A stretch of DNA of 38,104 bases. It comes from Planctomycetaceae bacterium (GTDB lineage: Bacteria; Planctomycetota; Planctomycetia; Pirellulales; PALSA-1355). The stretch covers positions 1 through 38,104 of the forward strand of contig PLYM01000254.1 of the NCBI GenBank assembly GCA_003153375.1, read 5' to 3'. The notes beneath the pieces were generated by a model, which saw nothing but the letters and a program-made list of their open reading frames with translations, searched no databases and was not told the origin of the DNA. The number at the start of each line of letters is the position of its first letter. Position 1 is the first letter of the stretch. A program made the position numbers and the translations under genes. This document shows positions 1-7,803 of the stretch, piece after piece.

Positions 1-333
1 GTTAAATGTTGGGATTGGTATAATATCCTTTTCGGGGATGACGACGAGCAAGTTGTTTACAGGCTCTTCTCCAAATATCCAAAGCAAGCCAGGTGCGTCG
101 TATGGATTCCAGTGCTTCATAAGGCCCCTCCATAGCCGAACGTCTTCAGCGCCTTTGTTGGTTCGCACATCTGTATCCTGTTGCGCTTGTTGTAGCGCTA
201 GAAACGCGTGCCGCTGCCGAATCCAGTTGATGCTGTGGAGAACCCATACCATGACGATTCCAAACACCGTTACTAATATGAATAGCGTCCGCAGCGAGTA
301 GGCAAACCAGCGGCGTTTAGGGGCGGAAGCCAT
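1..333 (-). CDS. Planctomycete-type membrane protein, 3' end outside window
   Basis: The frame is open from an ATG at 333 to the left edge (111 residues, no stop), so the gene continues beyond the window. The N-terminus is basic (MASAPKRRW) and is followed by one hydrophobic helix at about residues 12-32, beginning SLRTLFILVTVFG. A charged stretch NWIRQRHAFLALQQAQQ follows. This anchor plus an 'xxIRQRxxxL' linker is very common in planctomycete hypothetical proteins, often ahead of leucine-rich or unknown domains. The visible remainder has no motif I recognise. The start lies 5 bases after the stop of the small gene at 339-482, so the two are probably co-transcribed. Function unknown. Confidence 0.75.
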   Translation of the reverse strand, partial: MASAPKRRWFAYSLRTLFILVTVFGIVMVWVLHSINWIRQRHAFLALQQAQQDTDVRTNKGAEDVRLWRGLMKHWNPYDAPGLLWIFGEEPVNNLLVVIPEKDIIPIPTFN

Positions 334-338
334 GGCTC

Positions 339-482
339 TCAAATCGTTGGCGACGCGAATGGGCGGTTGAGCATCGAGCCGAACCCAGCCATGAGGCAAC
401 CGATTCCTGCTCCGATTGCTGACGTTGAAAGTAGCAACGAAGTCAGTGTGAATTGCGGACGTTTGTCTGGGCCTGCGCTCAT
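339..482 (-). CDS. Small single-span membrane protein (47 aa)
   Basis: A short reading frame starts at ATG 482 with MSAGPDKRPQFTLTSLLL, followed by a glycine/alanine-rich hydrophobic segment (about residues 10-36). 'RPQFTLTSLLL' is the leader seen on many small planctomycete membrane proteins. A longer upstream start at 569 is open but would run through the terminator at 509-538, so I prefer 482. No strong ribosome binding site is visible, and the gene begins only 26 bases after the terminator, so either readthrough or a promoter overlapping the hairpin is needed. Function unknown. Confidence 0.6.
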   Translation of the reverse strand: MSAGPDKRPQFTLTSLLLSTSAIGAGIGCLMAGFGSMLNRPFASPTI

Positions 483-508
483 GCCCTGATTGTAACCGGC
501 TGCGCATG

Positions 509-538
509 AAAAAAGCCGTCCCTGAGGGGACGGCTTTT
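509..538 (-). terminator. Intrinsic terminator of the histidine-rich protein gene
   Basis: A perfect stem GCCGTCCC/GGGACGGC with a 4-base loop is flanked by A-runs on the left (plus strand) and T-runs on the right. Read on the minus strand, the stem is followed by six T residues. It sits 28 bases beyond the stop of the gene ending at 566. The flanking A/T runs extend the pairing and could let it work on both strands. Confidence 0.9.
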
Positions 539-565
539 GCGAGGCGCGGTTGGTACATGTTCCGC

Positions 566-2491
566 TCAATCGTCGTCGCGGTCACGGGACGGGGGACCGT
601 GGTGACGCGGGCCGGGGCCGTGGTCGCCGTGGCGGTGACGAAGGCTGGCGAAGTGGTGGTCGTGGTGACCGTGATGGCCGCCGTGCCGGGCGTCGCCGTG
701 ACCTGGACTATGGTGGTGCCCATGCTGCGCGAACTCGGGGCCATGCGGACGGTGGCCCTGATGGCCATGCCGACCGGCAAACTGGTGGCCGGGTCCGTGA
801 TGACCGTGGTGTCGGTAGCCGTGATGATGGGCGTGGCCATGGTGGCCATGACGGTAACCGGCGAAACGGGAGCCGTCGTGCCCGTGATGACCGTGAGCGT
901 GATGCCCGTGGCCGTGATGGCGACCCGCAAACTGATGACCGTCATGGTGGCGACCGTGATGATGGCCACGGTGATGGTGGCTGACATACTGATGGCCGTG
1001 ACCGTGGTGACGGCCGTGGGCAAAGTTCGGGCCACGGTGATGGCCATGATGATGGTGGGCAAACTGATGATGTCCGTGGCCATGATGCCGGGCGAAGTCA
1101 CCACCGGGACGATGATGCCCGTAGGGTCGGTTGTGCCCTTGCCAATGATGGCCGTGGAAGCTGGCAAAGCCTGGACGCGGGCCATGCGGTCCGCCGGGTC
1201 CGGCAAAGGGAGGCCGGGGTCCGTGAGGACCGGCAAAGCGCGGCGGAGGTCCGCCGGGACCGGGGCGATGATCGCCACGACCAAAACCACCAGGACCGTG
1301 ATCGCCGCGGGCGTGATCGTCGGGACCATGATTGCCGCGACGTTCGTGACGGGCTTCGCCATCGCGCGGCCCGGGCCGTTGATCTGGACCTGATTTGTCT
1401 GGACCTGAGTCACCGGGGCCCGCTTTAGGGGCGCCACGATGACCGTGCCGGTTCCCGCGCGGGCGATGGTGATGTCGGGGACCGTCGGGTCGGTTGCCGC
1501 GATCGCGATCAGCGCGGTCGCGCGGACCATCGGGAGGTCCCGGAGGGCCCTTGGGGCCAGCGCCGTCCGGAGGGCCATCGGGACGACGATCGCGCGGTCC
1601 GCGGTCATCGCCCACGGCTTGCGCGATCTGGTCCCAGACCTTGTCATTCGCGTTCGATGCGATGCCGGTGGCAGGCTGAACGTGATCGGCAATAGCGGGC
1701 TCGGCCTTCGGCGCTTCGGCCGTGGCGTTGTTGTCGGCTGGCGTGGTGAAGCTGGCCAGGTGGAACACGGCCCCTAGCGGTCCGCCGATCGCGGCCTGGG
1801 CGGGGGCGTTACGACGCAGCGCGGCGCCGGGGCGATTGGCTCGACCTTGCGGACGCACGGTCTCGCCCTTGAAAGGCTCGCCGAGCAGCGATTTCCATTT
1901 GTCTTTTTGCTCATTCGACAACACGCCGAGCGCCTTCTCGTTGGCGCTGGCGCGAAGCTCGTCGAGCTTCTTGCGGGCAGCGGCTCGGTCACCGCCTCCG
2001 CCGCCGGCTTGGAAGGCTTCGCGCAGCTCGGATTGGGTGCTCTGTTGAATGCTCTTCAACTTGTCCTTTTGGTCGCTGCTGAGGTCGAGCGACGCGGACA
2101 CTTCGGGATCTTCCAACGCTACCGCGCCGCGTTGTTGCAGGCTGATCTGCTTGAATCGTTTGAGCTGGTCTTCCTTCAAGATCGTGGAGAGCGTGGCCTG
2201 ATTGGCCTTTTGTATCTCGGCGAATTTGGCTTGCCGCTCTTCGCGGCTGAGATCGCGCAGGCCGCCGGCGCCAGCGCGCTGTTTTTCAAGTTGTTCCGTG
2301 ACTTGCTTGACCTGGTCGTCCGAGAGCTTGAGTTCGGACTGGACCGACTTTTGTCCCAGCAGGCCCAAGGAGCTGAATCCGGCTCCCATGCCGCCGCCAA
2401 AACCACCGCCTCGCTGTCGTTGTGCCCAGGCACCCGGCGCCGAGAGCGCCACCAATGCGAACACAAGACCCAAATAACCCAGCTTCTTCAT
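566..2491 (-). CDS. Secreted Spy/CpxP-like protein with a long histidine-rich tail
   Basis: The protein is 641 aa from ATG 2491, chosen because an AGGAGAAGG ribosome site precedes it and it opens a clear signal peptide (MKKLGYLGLVFALVALSAPGAWA). Residues about 45-205 are helical and charged, with two LTxxQ-like units (LKLSDDQVKQV and LDLSSDQKDKL) and the intervening ILKEDQLKRFKQI. This is the pattern of planctomycete Spy/CpxP-type periplasmic proteins. From about residue 315 it turns Pro/Gly/Arg-rich. From about 430 to the end it is dominated by His-Gly runs, punctuated by a 'FA' or 'YA'-like pair every 12-25 residues (RFAGP, DFARH, QFAHH, QFAGR, EFAQH, HFASL). Such tails can bind Ni, Zn or Cu, but binding here is inference. 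It stands alone before a strong terminator. Confidence 0.85.
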   Translation of the reverse strand: MKKLGYLGLVFALVALSAPGAWAQRQRGGGFGGGMGAGFSSLGLLGQKSVQSELKLSDDQVKQVTEQLEKQRAGAGGLRDLSREERQAKFAEIQKANQATLSTILKEDQLKRFKQISLQQRGAVALEDPEVSASLDLSSDQKDKLKSIQQSTQSELREAFQAGGGGGDRAAARKKLDELRASANEKALGVLSNEQKDKWKSLLGEPFKGETVRPQGRANRPGAALRRNAPAQAAIGGPLGAVFHLASFTTPADNNATAEAPKAEPAIADHVQPATGIASNANDKVWDQIAQAVGDDRGPRDRRPDGPPDGAGPKGPPGPPDGPRDRADRDRGNRPDGPRHHHRPRGNRHGHRGAPKAGPGDSGPDKSGPDQRPGPRDGEARHERRGNHGPDDHARGDHGPGGFGRGDHRPGPGGPPPRFAGPHGPRPPFAGPGGPHGPRPGFASFHGHHWQGHNRPYGHHRPGGDFARHHGHGHHQFAHHHHGHHRGPNFAHGRHHGHGHQYVSHHHRGHHHGRHHDGHQFAGRHHGHGHHAHGHHGHDGSRFAGYRHGHHGHAHHHGYRHHGHHGPGHQFAGRHGHQGHRPHGPEFAQHGHHHSPGHGDARHGGHHGHHDHHFASLRHRHGDHGPGPRHHGPPSRDRDDD

Positions 2492-2634
2492 CGTCCTTCT
2501 CCTGGTGACTCGCCTGATGCCGCGCCGTGCGGGGAGCACGATCGACCTTTGGCGCTCATGTCCCTAGTGGATGAAACCGCGCAGCGTGCGGGGAGTTCCG
2601 AAAAAACCGGGCGGAATGCGGGGGGGCAGGCCGG

Positions 2635-2751
2635 AGGCGGGAGGCCGGAGGGAAGATGGAGGAGCGTTAGCGGTGTGTGATGATTCGTGCCGGATAGCGC
2701 CTTCAGCGTTCGGCTCTTCGCCTCCAGCCTCCGGTCTCCAGCCTCCCGCCT
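2635..2751. repeat. Imperfect inverted purine-rich repeat between two genes
   Basis: AGGCGGGAGGCCGGAG at 2635-2650 recurs in inverted form at 2736-2751 with one mismatch; the right copy overlaps the stop of the ketosynthase-like gene. Both arms sit in longer tracts of GGAGG/CCTCC units. It may be a degenerate repeat or a weak terminator. No gene is seen in 2492-2749. Confidence 0.45.
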
Positions 2752-4066
2752 ATTCCCCGTCCCACTTCCGCACCAGCACGGCGCTGGCCTGGCCCTGGGG
2801 CGTGACGTTCACGTTCAGCACGCTGTTGCCCGCGGCAACCGGCTGGGCGACGACGTTGATTGGGCAGGCAGGATCGGGTGTATCGTAGTTCAAGACGGGG
2901 AAGAGCTGGCCGTGCTGAATGGCCAGCACGCTGGCGATCAGCTCGACCAGGCCGCTGGCGGCGCCGAGATTGCCAAAATAGCTCTTGGCCGCGGTGACCG
3001 GCACCTGGCCTGATCCGTTTTCGAACACGCGGCGAATCGCACGGGCTTCGTCCTCGTCGCAACTGCGAGTGCTCAGCCCGTGGGCGTGGACGTGGCCCAC
3101 GTCGCTCGGTTTGCAGCCGGCGTCGCGCAGGCTGCCGGCCATCACATTGGCCAAGGCGGTCTCGCGCTGGGAGATGCCCTGCTGATTGGCGACGGAGCTG
3201 GAGGCGGTGCCGATCATCTCGCCATAGATCTTGGCGCCGCGGGCTCGAGCCGACTCGAGTTCTTCGAGCACGATCGTGGCGGCGCCTTCGCCCAGCACCA
3301 TGCCGCTACGATTCAAATCGAACGGCCGGCTGGCGCGGGTGGCTTCGACTCCGTTGCCGGCGACTTCTTCTTGCGTCAGCGCGTGTACCATCTTCATCGG
3401 GTGCACGCGGGTGCCGGTCGCTCCGGCGAGCATCACGTCGGCGCTGCCGCGGACGATCGTGCGAAAGGCTTCGCCCACAGCCGCGTTGGCGGCGGCTTCG
3501 CGCATGGTCAGCGAATTGTTCGGGCCGCGCAGATCGTTGAAGATCGCGATGTGGCTGGCCGGCATGTTCGGCAGGTACTTGAGCAGCCACAGCGGCGTGA
3601 CTTGCGGAATGCCGTCGGGCGCCCAGCGGCTGAAATCGAAATTGCCCTGCTCGTCAATACAGCGCTGAATGCCGGCCGTGAAATCATCGGGGAGCGTGAG
3701 CATGTAGTCGGTGCCAAACACGACGCCCGCGCGCTCGGGATCGAGCTTGCCGACGGGCAAGCCCGCGTCGGCCAGCGCGCACTGAGCGCTGGCCACTCCC
3801 ATTTGCGATTCGCGCGACATCAGCTTGAGGCCCTTGCGAATGGCTTTCTTCTGTTCGCCTTCGACCGGGCCGAAGTTGTCGATCGCGCCGGTGAAGTCGT
3901 GGGCTTCGGCGGCGAATTTGGTGGGCAGGTTCGTGGCCGGAAAGGCCGTCAACGGCGCGACGCCGCTGCGGCCGGCCGCCAGGGCTTCCCAAAAGGCCTC
4001 GAGCCGATTGCCCAAGGGGCTGATCAAACCCATGCCGGTGATGACGACGCGTCGTAAACTGCTCAT
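2750..4066 (-). CDS. Ketosynthase-like protein lacking the catalytic Cys
   Basis: The 438-aa protein has the thiolase-fold layout of beta-ketoacyl-ACP synthase II: VVITGMGLISPLG at the N-terminus, a RGPN motif before the nucleophile elbow, and FDLNRSGMVLGEGA later. Aligning RGPN and GEAF with FabF puts Glu190 (MREAAANAAVGEAF) where FabF has Cys. The first active-site His is kept (HAHGLST), but the second is Asn366 (KSYFGNLGAASG instead of KSxxGHxxGAAG). The triad is therefore Glu-His-Asn. Family knowledge: ketosynthases without Cys act as chain-length factors or malonyl-ACP decarboxylases, usually with Gln at this site. The gene lies downstream of fabF and the secreted protein at 4181-5458. 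It could be a partner of FabF or a decarboxylase; the exact role is unknown. Confidence 0.85.
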   Translation of the reverse strand: MSSLRRVVITGMGLISPLGNRLEAFWEALAAGRSGVAPLTAFPATNLPTKFAAEAHDFTGAIDNFGPVEGEQKKAIRKGLKLMSRESQMGVASAQCALADAGLPVGKLDPERAGVVFGTDYMLTLPDDFTAGIQRCIDEQGNFDFSRWAPDGIPQVTPLWLLKYLPNMPASHIAIFNDLRGPNNSLTMREAAANAAVGEAFRTIVRGSADVMLAGATGTRVHPMKMVHALTQEEVAGNGVEATRASRPFDLNRSGMVLGEGAATIVLEELESARARGAKIYGEMIGTASSSVANQQGISQRETALANVMAGSLRDAGCKPSDVGHVHAHGLSTRSCDEDEARAIRRVFENGSGQVPVTAAKSYFGNLGAASGLVELIASVLAIQHGQLFPVLNYDTPDPACPINVVAQPVAAGNSVLNVNVTPQGQASAVLVRKWDGE

Positions 4067-4180
4067 AGTTGTCTACCGAAACCGCGCGAGCGATGCGATC
4101 GAGGGGATCGCGGGAGATTGTGATTTTAGTGATCGAGCCCGGGATTGGCGAGCCGCACGGAGCGGGCGAAACGCCGCGAA

Positions 4181-5458
4181 TTAATAGCGATTGCGATAAA
4201 CACTGGCGTTGCGCTGGCCCGGCGTGGGGGTGGCGGCGGTTGGCGTGCCCACCTTGCCCTTGCTCTCGACCAGCACCAGCATCTCGGCCCGGGTGGGCGA
4301 GGCCAACGCGGTGAGCGGGTTGGGCGTGGCGGCGACCGGAGCCGGGCCGACGCCCAGGCTGATCAGCAGCACCTGGTCGGCCGGCCAGCGAAAGCGCTCG
4401 TGCAACCGCGTCGTGATGCCCTGCGGCACTTCGATCTTGGTGCGCTGGCCGCGGACCTGCGCGGTCGAGATGTCGATCATCACGGGGATCATTTTCTCGA
4501 TCTGGTTCACCTCGCAGCGAATCACGGCGTCGACCACCTTGCCGTCGAGCGACAACAGCGGATTGAATTCGAGTTTGAAGCCTTCGTCATACTGGGCCAT
4601 CTGCGGCTCGAAGCCGCCCCAGGCGTCGGTCTTCAGCAGCAGGTCGCGCACGTAATTGCGCGGCCGCATGGCGGGCACCTGCGTGCTCTGGCCGTTGTTG
4701 ACCAGCAGATGCGGCGTGCTCAGTTCCTGGAAATCGCTGCGACGTCGCAAATCGGCCGAGAGCAACGCGGCGTCTTCCTTGGCCAGCAGCCAGGCTTGCA
4801 CGCCTTGGGTTTGCGTGGTGACCGGATGCAGCATCTTGTGGGCTTTGGCTCGCCAGTTGGGACTGCCAACCGTCAGCACGCGCATGCCGAAGGCGTGCGA
4901 CTCGGCTTCGGTGTTGACGAAGCGGTCGACCATCTCGGCCACGGTGGCATGCATTTCCGGAGTGTGAAAGACGCGCAGGCGGCGGCTGTCGATGCTCAAG
5001 AAAGCGAGCGGCTGCGTGTGCCAGGCTTCGTAGCCGGTCTCGCGCAGAATCCAATCGAGGATCGCCTGCTCGGGGCGGTTGGTCGAGGTGACGCGCGCCG
5101 TGTAGGGGCTGATGTCGTAGTCGCGCCACTCTTGGCCGGCATCGCTGGGCAGCGAATCGGGTCCCTTGGTGACACGCGCCACCGGTTGGCGGGCGGTGAT
5201 GTTGAGCGGCTTCGCCGGATCGCCGCCGTCGGGCGAGATGGGCGTTTCGTTGCTGGCGCGCACGACGCCGTTGGGCGTGCGCCATTTGGCGCCGCTGGTA
5301 GTGGTGGGAATGGGTTGCGCGTCGGCGGGCTCTTTGGCCGCCGCGGCCGTGGGGCGAGTCGGATCGGCGGTCGAGGGCACGTCGCGCCGCGTTTGGGCCT
5401 GCGCGCTAGCGGCCAACAATACAGCGGCCGCGGCGATCGAACAGCATCGGGCAAACAT
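4181..5458 (-). CDS. Secreted protein of unknown function (425 aa)
   Basis: ATG 5458 is preceded by AAGGAGG at good spacing and opens a signal peptide (MFARCCSIAAAAVLLAASAQA). The track-length start 42 bases upstream lacks this. After a Pro/Ala/Thr-rich linker (to about residue 85) there is a folded region with a SPYTARV..NRPEQAILDWIL segment and a VNNGQSTQVPAMRP segment. Next comes a beta-rich block, FKLEFNPLLSLDGKVVDAVIRCEVNQIEKMIPV. The last block loosely resembles the 'NGQ...v/a' and strand-rich part of secretin (type II/III) proteins, but I cannot assign the family. The tail is Pro/Thr/Ala-rich. It is followed 114 bases later by the Cys-less ketosynthase-like gene on the same strand. Confidence 0.75.
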   Translation of the reverse strand: MFARCCSIAAAAVLLAASAQAQTRRDVPSTADPTRPTAAAAKEPADAQPIPTTTSGAKWRTPNGVVRASNETPISPDGGDPAKPLNITARQPVARVTKGPDSLPSDAGQEWRDYDISPYTARVTSTNRPEQAILDWILRETGYEAWHTQPLAFLSIDSRRLRVFHTPEMHATVAEMVDRFVNTEAESHAFGMRVLTVGSPNWRAKAHKMLHPVTTQTQGVQAWLLAKEDAALLSADLRRRSDFQELSTPHLLVNNGQSTQVPAMRPRNYVRDLLLKTDAWGGFEPQMAQYDEGFKLEFNPLLSLDGKVVDAVIRCEVNQIEKMIPVMIDISTAQVRGQRTKIEVPQGITTRLHERFRWPADQVLLISLGVGPAPVAATPNPLTALASPTRAEMLVLVESKGKVGTPTAATPTPGQRNASVYRNRY

Positions 5459-5801
5459 CAGATCGGCCTCCTTGCCTCGGCGCGGCTGTCGCGGCCCCAT
5501 GGACCGGCAAGCGCGCTAAATCCTGGCGGATGAGGGGGCGAAGTATAGGGACCGGGCCAACAGGGGGCAAGAGCGGCTGAACGCGCGATGCGCCGGGCCG
5601 TGTCCAGACTCGCAATCAGGCGGTCCTGGAATCGAATTCGGGTGCCACTGCTGGCTTGTCCATCAGTGGAAAACTCGCGAGGCTTGCAGGCACTGCTGGA
5701 CAAGCCAGCAGTGGCACCCAGAGTGGGCATGGGACGCAAGCTTGGGTAGAGCACGGAAGAGGCGGTCACGCATTCGGACCAGCACGGCGATCAATGCGGC
5801 G
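5459..5801. other. Gene-free stretch between fabF and the secreted-protein gene
   Basis: No coding region is seen in these 343 bases. The main content is the inverted-repeat element at 5640-5719. The part nearest 5458 carries the ribosome site of the secreted-protein gene. No convincing -35/-10 pair was found. Confidence 0.6.
5640..5719. repeat. Perfect 23-bp inverted repeat made of two REP-like hairpins
   Basis: The arms at 5640-5662 and 5697-5719 are exact reverse complements over 23 bases and enclose 34 bases. Each arm carries its own smaller hairpin. At 5691-5713 CACTGCTGG and CCAGCAGTG pair around ACAAG. At 5646-5668 the same stem occurs with one mismatch around CTTGT. Two inverted palindromic units joined by a short linker is the architecture of a BIME/REP-pair element. 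It lies downstream of fabF and could protect or end that transcript (inference). Confidence 0.8.
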
Positions 5802-7055
5802 TTAGGCGGCGTGGCCGTTACGGAGGGTGCCGACAATGATCGAGGCATTGTGGCCGCCGAAGCCGAAGCTGTTGCTCATGGCGGCACGCAGCTTGCGCTC
5901 GCGGGCTCGGTTCGGCGTGTAGTCGAGATCGCAGAGCGGATCGGGATTGTCGAGGTTGATCGTGGGGGGCACGACATTGTCGCGCACGGCCAACATCGTG
6001 AGCACCAGCTCCACGCCGCCGCTGGCGCCCAGCAGGTGGCCCAACTGGCTCTTGGTGCTCGAAATGCTGATCTGGCTGGCATGGTCGCCAAACACGCGCT
6101 TGATGGCCGCGGTCTCGGCCTGATCGCCCAGCAGGGTGCTGGTGCCGTGGGCGTTGATGTAACCGACCGAACTGGGGTCGAGCTCGCCGTCTTCCAGGGC
6201 CCGCTTCATGGCCCGGGCCGCGCCCAGGCCATCGCCATCGGGCTGGGTAATATGTCCGGCGTCGGCGCTGGCGCCATAGCCCAGCACTTCGCCGTAGATG
6301 CGTGCTCCGCGGCGTTTGGCGTGCTCCAACTCCTCGAAAACCAGCATGCCGGCGCCTTCGCTGAGCACGAAGCCGTCGCGATCGCGATCGAACGGGCGGC
6401 TGGCTTGCTGCGGCGCGTCGTTGCGTTCCGAGAGGGCCCGCATGTTGGCAAAACCGCTGATGCCCATCGGCGTGATGGCGGCTTCGCTGCCGCCGGTGAT
6501 CATCAGGTCGGCCTCGTCGTGCTGGATCGACTTGAAGGCGTCGCCCATCGCGTTGGTGGCGCTGGCACAGGCCGTGGCCACGGCGTAGTTGGGTCCGCGC
6601 AAGCCGAACTCGATCGACAGCTGACCGCTGGCCGCGTTGAGCATCAGCTTGGGAATGGTGAATGCCGAGACTTTGTCGGGCCCTTTGTGCAGCAGCCGCT
6701 CGACCTGCGTTTCGATCTCGTGCAGGCCGCCGATGCCTGAGCCGACGATCACGCCGGCGCGAAAGGGGTCGATTTTATCGATCTCCAGGCCGCTATCGCG
6801 CATCGCGTCGATGCCGGCGACCATGGCAAACTGCGTGAAGCGGTCGATGCGCTTGGCATCCTTGGCCGACATGTAGTCGCCGAAGGACCAATCGTGAATA
6901 TCGCCGCCGAAGTGGACCTTGTGCTCGGTGGTGTCGAACAAGCGGATTTCGTGGACGCCACTCTCGCCGGCGAGAATGCGCTGCCAAAGATCCGCGACCT
7001 TGGAACTGAGCGAGGTGACCACGCCCATCCCGGTGACGACGACACGCCGTTTCAT
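5802..7055 (-). CDS. fabF: Beta-ketoacyl-ACP synthase II
   Basis: This enzyme carries out the condensing step of fatty-acid elongation, joining malonyl-ACP to the growing acyl chain in the cytoplasm. At 417 aa it has the normal family length. The catalytic set is complete: Cys163 in ATACASATNAMGDAF, the first His in INAHGTSTLLGD and the second in KSQLGHLLGASGG. N-terminal MKRRVVVTGMGVVT is canonical. I take ATG 7055; a GTG at 7064, directly after the acpP stop, is in frame and would add three residues. It is 9 bases behind acpP, so it is expected to be translated in the same operon. It contrasts with the Cys-less paralogue at 2750-4066. Confidence 0.97.
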   Translation of the reverse strand: MKRRVVVTGMGVVTSLSSKVADLWQRILAGESGVHEIRLFDTTEHKVHFGGDIHDWSFGDYMSAKDAKRIDRFTQFAMVAGIDAMRDSGLEIDKIDPFRAGVIVGSGIGGLHEIETQVERLLHKGPDKVSAFTIPKLMLNAASGQLSIEFGLRGPNYAVATACASATNAMGDAFKSIQHDEADLMITGGSEAAITPMGISGFANMRALSERNDAPQQASRPFDRDRDGFVLSEGAGMLVFEELEHAKRRGARIYGEVLGYGASADAGHITQPDGDGLGAARAMKRALEDGELDPSSVGYINAHGTSTLLGDQAETAAIKRVFGDHASQISISSTKSQLGHLLGASGGVELVLTMLAVRDNVVPPTINLDNPDPLCDLDYTPNRARERKLRAAMSNSFGFGGHNASIIVGTLRNGHAA

Positions 7056-7064
7056 GAATGCCAC

Positions 7065-7301
7065 TTAAGCCTGGGAACTTTCGATGTACTGAACCGCTTG
7101 TCCCACGGTTTGAATCTTTTCCGCGGCATCGTCGGGAATGGTGATGTCGAACTCCTCCTCCAACTCCATCACCAACTCGACCGTGTCGAGAGAATCCGCG
7201 CCCAGGTCATTCACGAAAGATGTCTCGGGCGTGACCTTTTCCTTGTCGACACCCAATTGTTCTGCCACGATGTCAATTACTCGCTCTTGAACTGACGCCA
7301 C
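7065..7301 (-). CDS. acpP: Acyl carrier protein
   Basis: This 78-aa acidic helical protein carries acyl chains on a phosphopantetheine arm during fatty-acid synthesis. The attachment Ser37 lies in [11 protein letters not shown], and the recognition helix [16 protein letters not shown] is intact. The start is GTG 7301 (giving [12 protein letters not shown]), because family members begin here and GGAGG lies 9 bases upstream. The longer frame to 7409 adds a non-homologous stretch. fabF follows within 10 bases. A good sigma-70-like promoter at 7532-7561 would give a leader of about 225 bases. Confidence 0.96.
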   Translation of the reverse strand: MASVQERVIDIVAEQLGVDKEKVTPETSFVNDLGADSLDTVELVMELEEEFDITIPDDAAEKIQTVGQAVQYIESSQA

Positions 7302-7435
7302 CTTCACGATCCTCCAACTGAATCCACGATCGGGTAATTCGATCCCGAGCAAAACAAGAAAATTGCCACCGTTCGCCACGGCGCCTCGCTGGCCTGGGTT
7401 GGAACTCAACCCGGCCGCGGCGCACGCGACACGCT

Positions 7436-7480
7436 CGTAGGATGTATGGTTTGGGCCATCCCAAACACGTCCAGCCTACG
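7436..7480. repeat. Imperfect hairpin in the acpP leader
   Basis: CGTAGG at the left end pairs with CCTACG at the right end, and GTTTGGG pairs with CCCAAAC around a CCAT loop; the middle of the stem is mismatched. It lies within the predicted acpP transcript, about 135 bases ahead of the start codon. It may be a decayed dispersed repeat or a leader structure. Confidence 0.5.
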
Positions 7481-7531
7481 CCAAGTAACTCAAGCCTTTA
7501 CGGAACTCCTCGCCAGCACTGGCTCTTACAA

Positions 7532-7561
7532 AAAATAGAGGATTTCCATAAGACAGGTCAA
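7532..7561 (-). promoter_or_regulatory. Candidate sigma-70 promoter of acpP-fabF
   Basis: On the minus strand, TTGACC (7561-7556) is followed after 18 bases by TATTTT (7537-7532), in an AT-rich pocket of otherwise GC-rich DNA. It lies about 230 bases upstream of acpP and downstream of fabG, giving acpP-fabF its own promoter. Confidence 0.5.
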
Positions 7562-7726
7562 GATAGATTGTTTTACCCTCGCTGTCCATATCACCTTGCA
7601 GCCCCAGCACCCTGCAATCTGGCCACCTCTAGCAGACGCCGCTCAGGCCCACGAGGTCACATGGGTCATTCCATCGTGCGGCCCCTGGATCACGAGTTGC
7701 AGGAATTAGCCGTGCTGAGCGCTCTA

Positions 7727-7758
7727 TGATGATTCTTCATAGTGATGATTCGTCATAG
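7727..7758. repeat. Two tandem 16-bp palindrome-like units downstream of fabG
   Basis: TGATGATTCTTCATAG (7727-7742) is followed directly by TGATGATTCGTCATAG (7743-7758), one mismatch apart. Each unit with its flank forms a CTATGA/TCATAG inverted repeat. The arrangement resembles a pair of operator sites; an acp/fab regulator is possible but not shown. Confidence 0.55.
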
Positions 7759-7803
7759 TCTGGGGGAGATTTTCCCGGGGTTCGCCAAAATCGAAGCACA
7801 GGT

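Larger units (their letters stand above)
7302..7803. other. Long acpP leader / fabG-acpP spacer without genes
   Basis: These 502 bases hold no credible gene. They contain the candidate acpP promoter (7532-7561), an imperfect inverted repeat (7436-7480) within the predicted leader, and two tandem palindromic 16-bp units (7727-7758). Part of it (about 7520-7580) is clearly AT-richer than its surroundings. Confidence 0.6.

Noticed and set aside
506-1393. 295-aa plus-strand frame rich in Met/Val
   Set aside because: It is the shadow of the His/Gly-rich coding sequence on the minus strand; it has no domain pattern and crosses the terminator.
4145-5533. 462-aa plus-strand frame
   Set aside because: It is antisense to the secreted protein with signal peptide and ribosome site, and shows no family pattern.
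7400-7730. 95-aa plus-strand frame at 7442-7729
   Set aside because: It lies in the acpP leader region, lacks a family pattern, and the region holds promoter-like AT-rich sequence instead.
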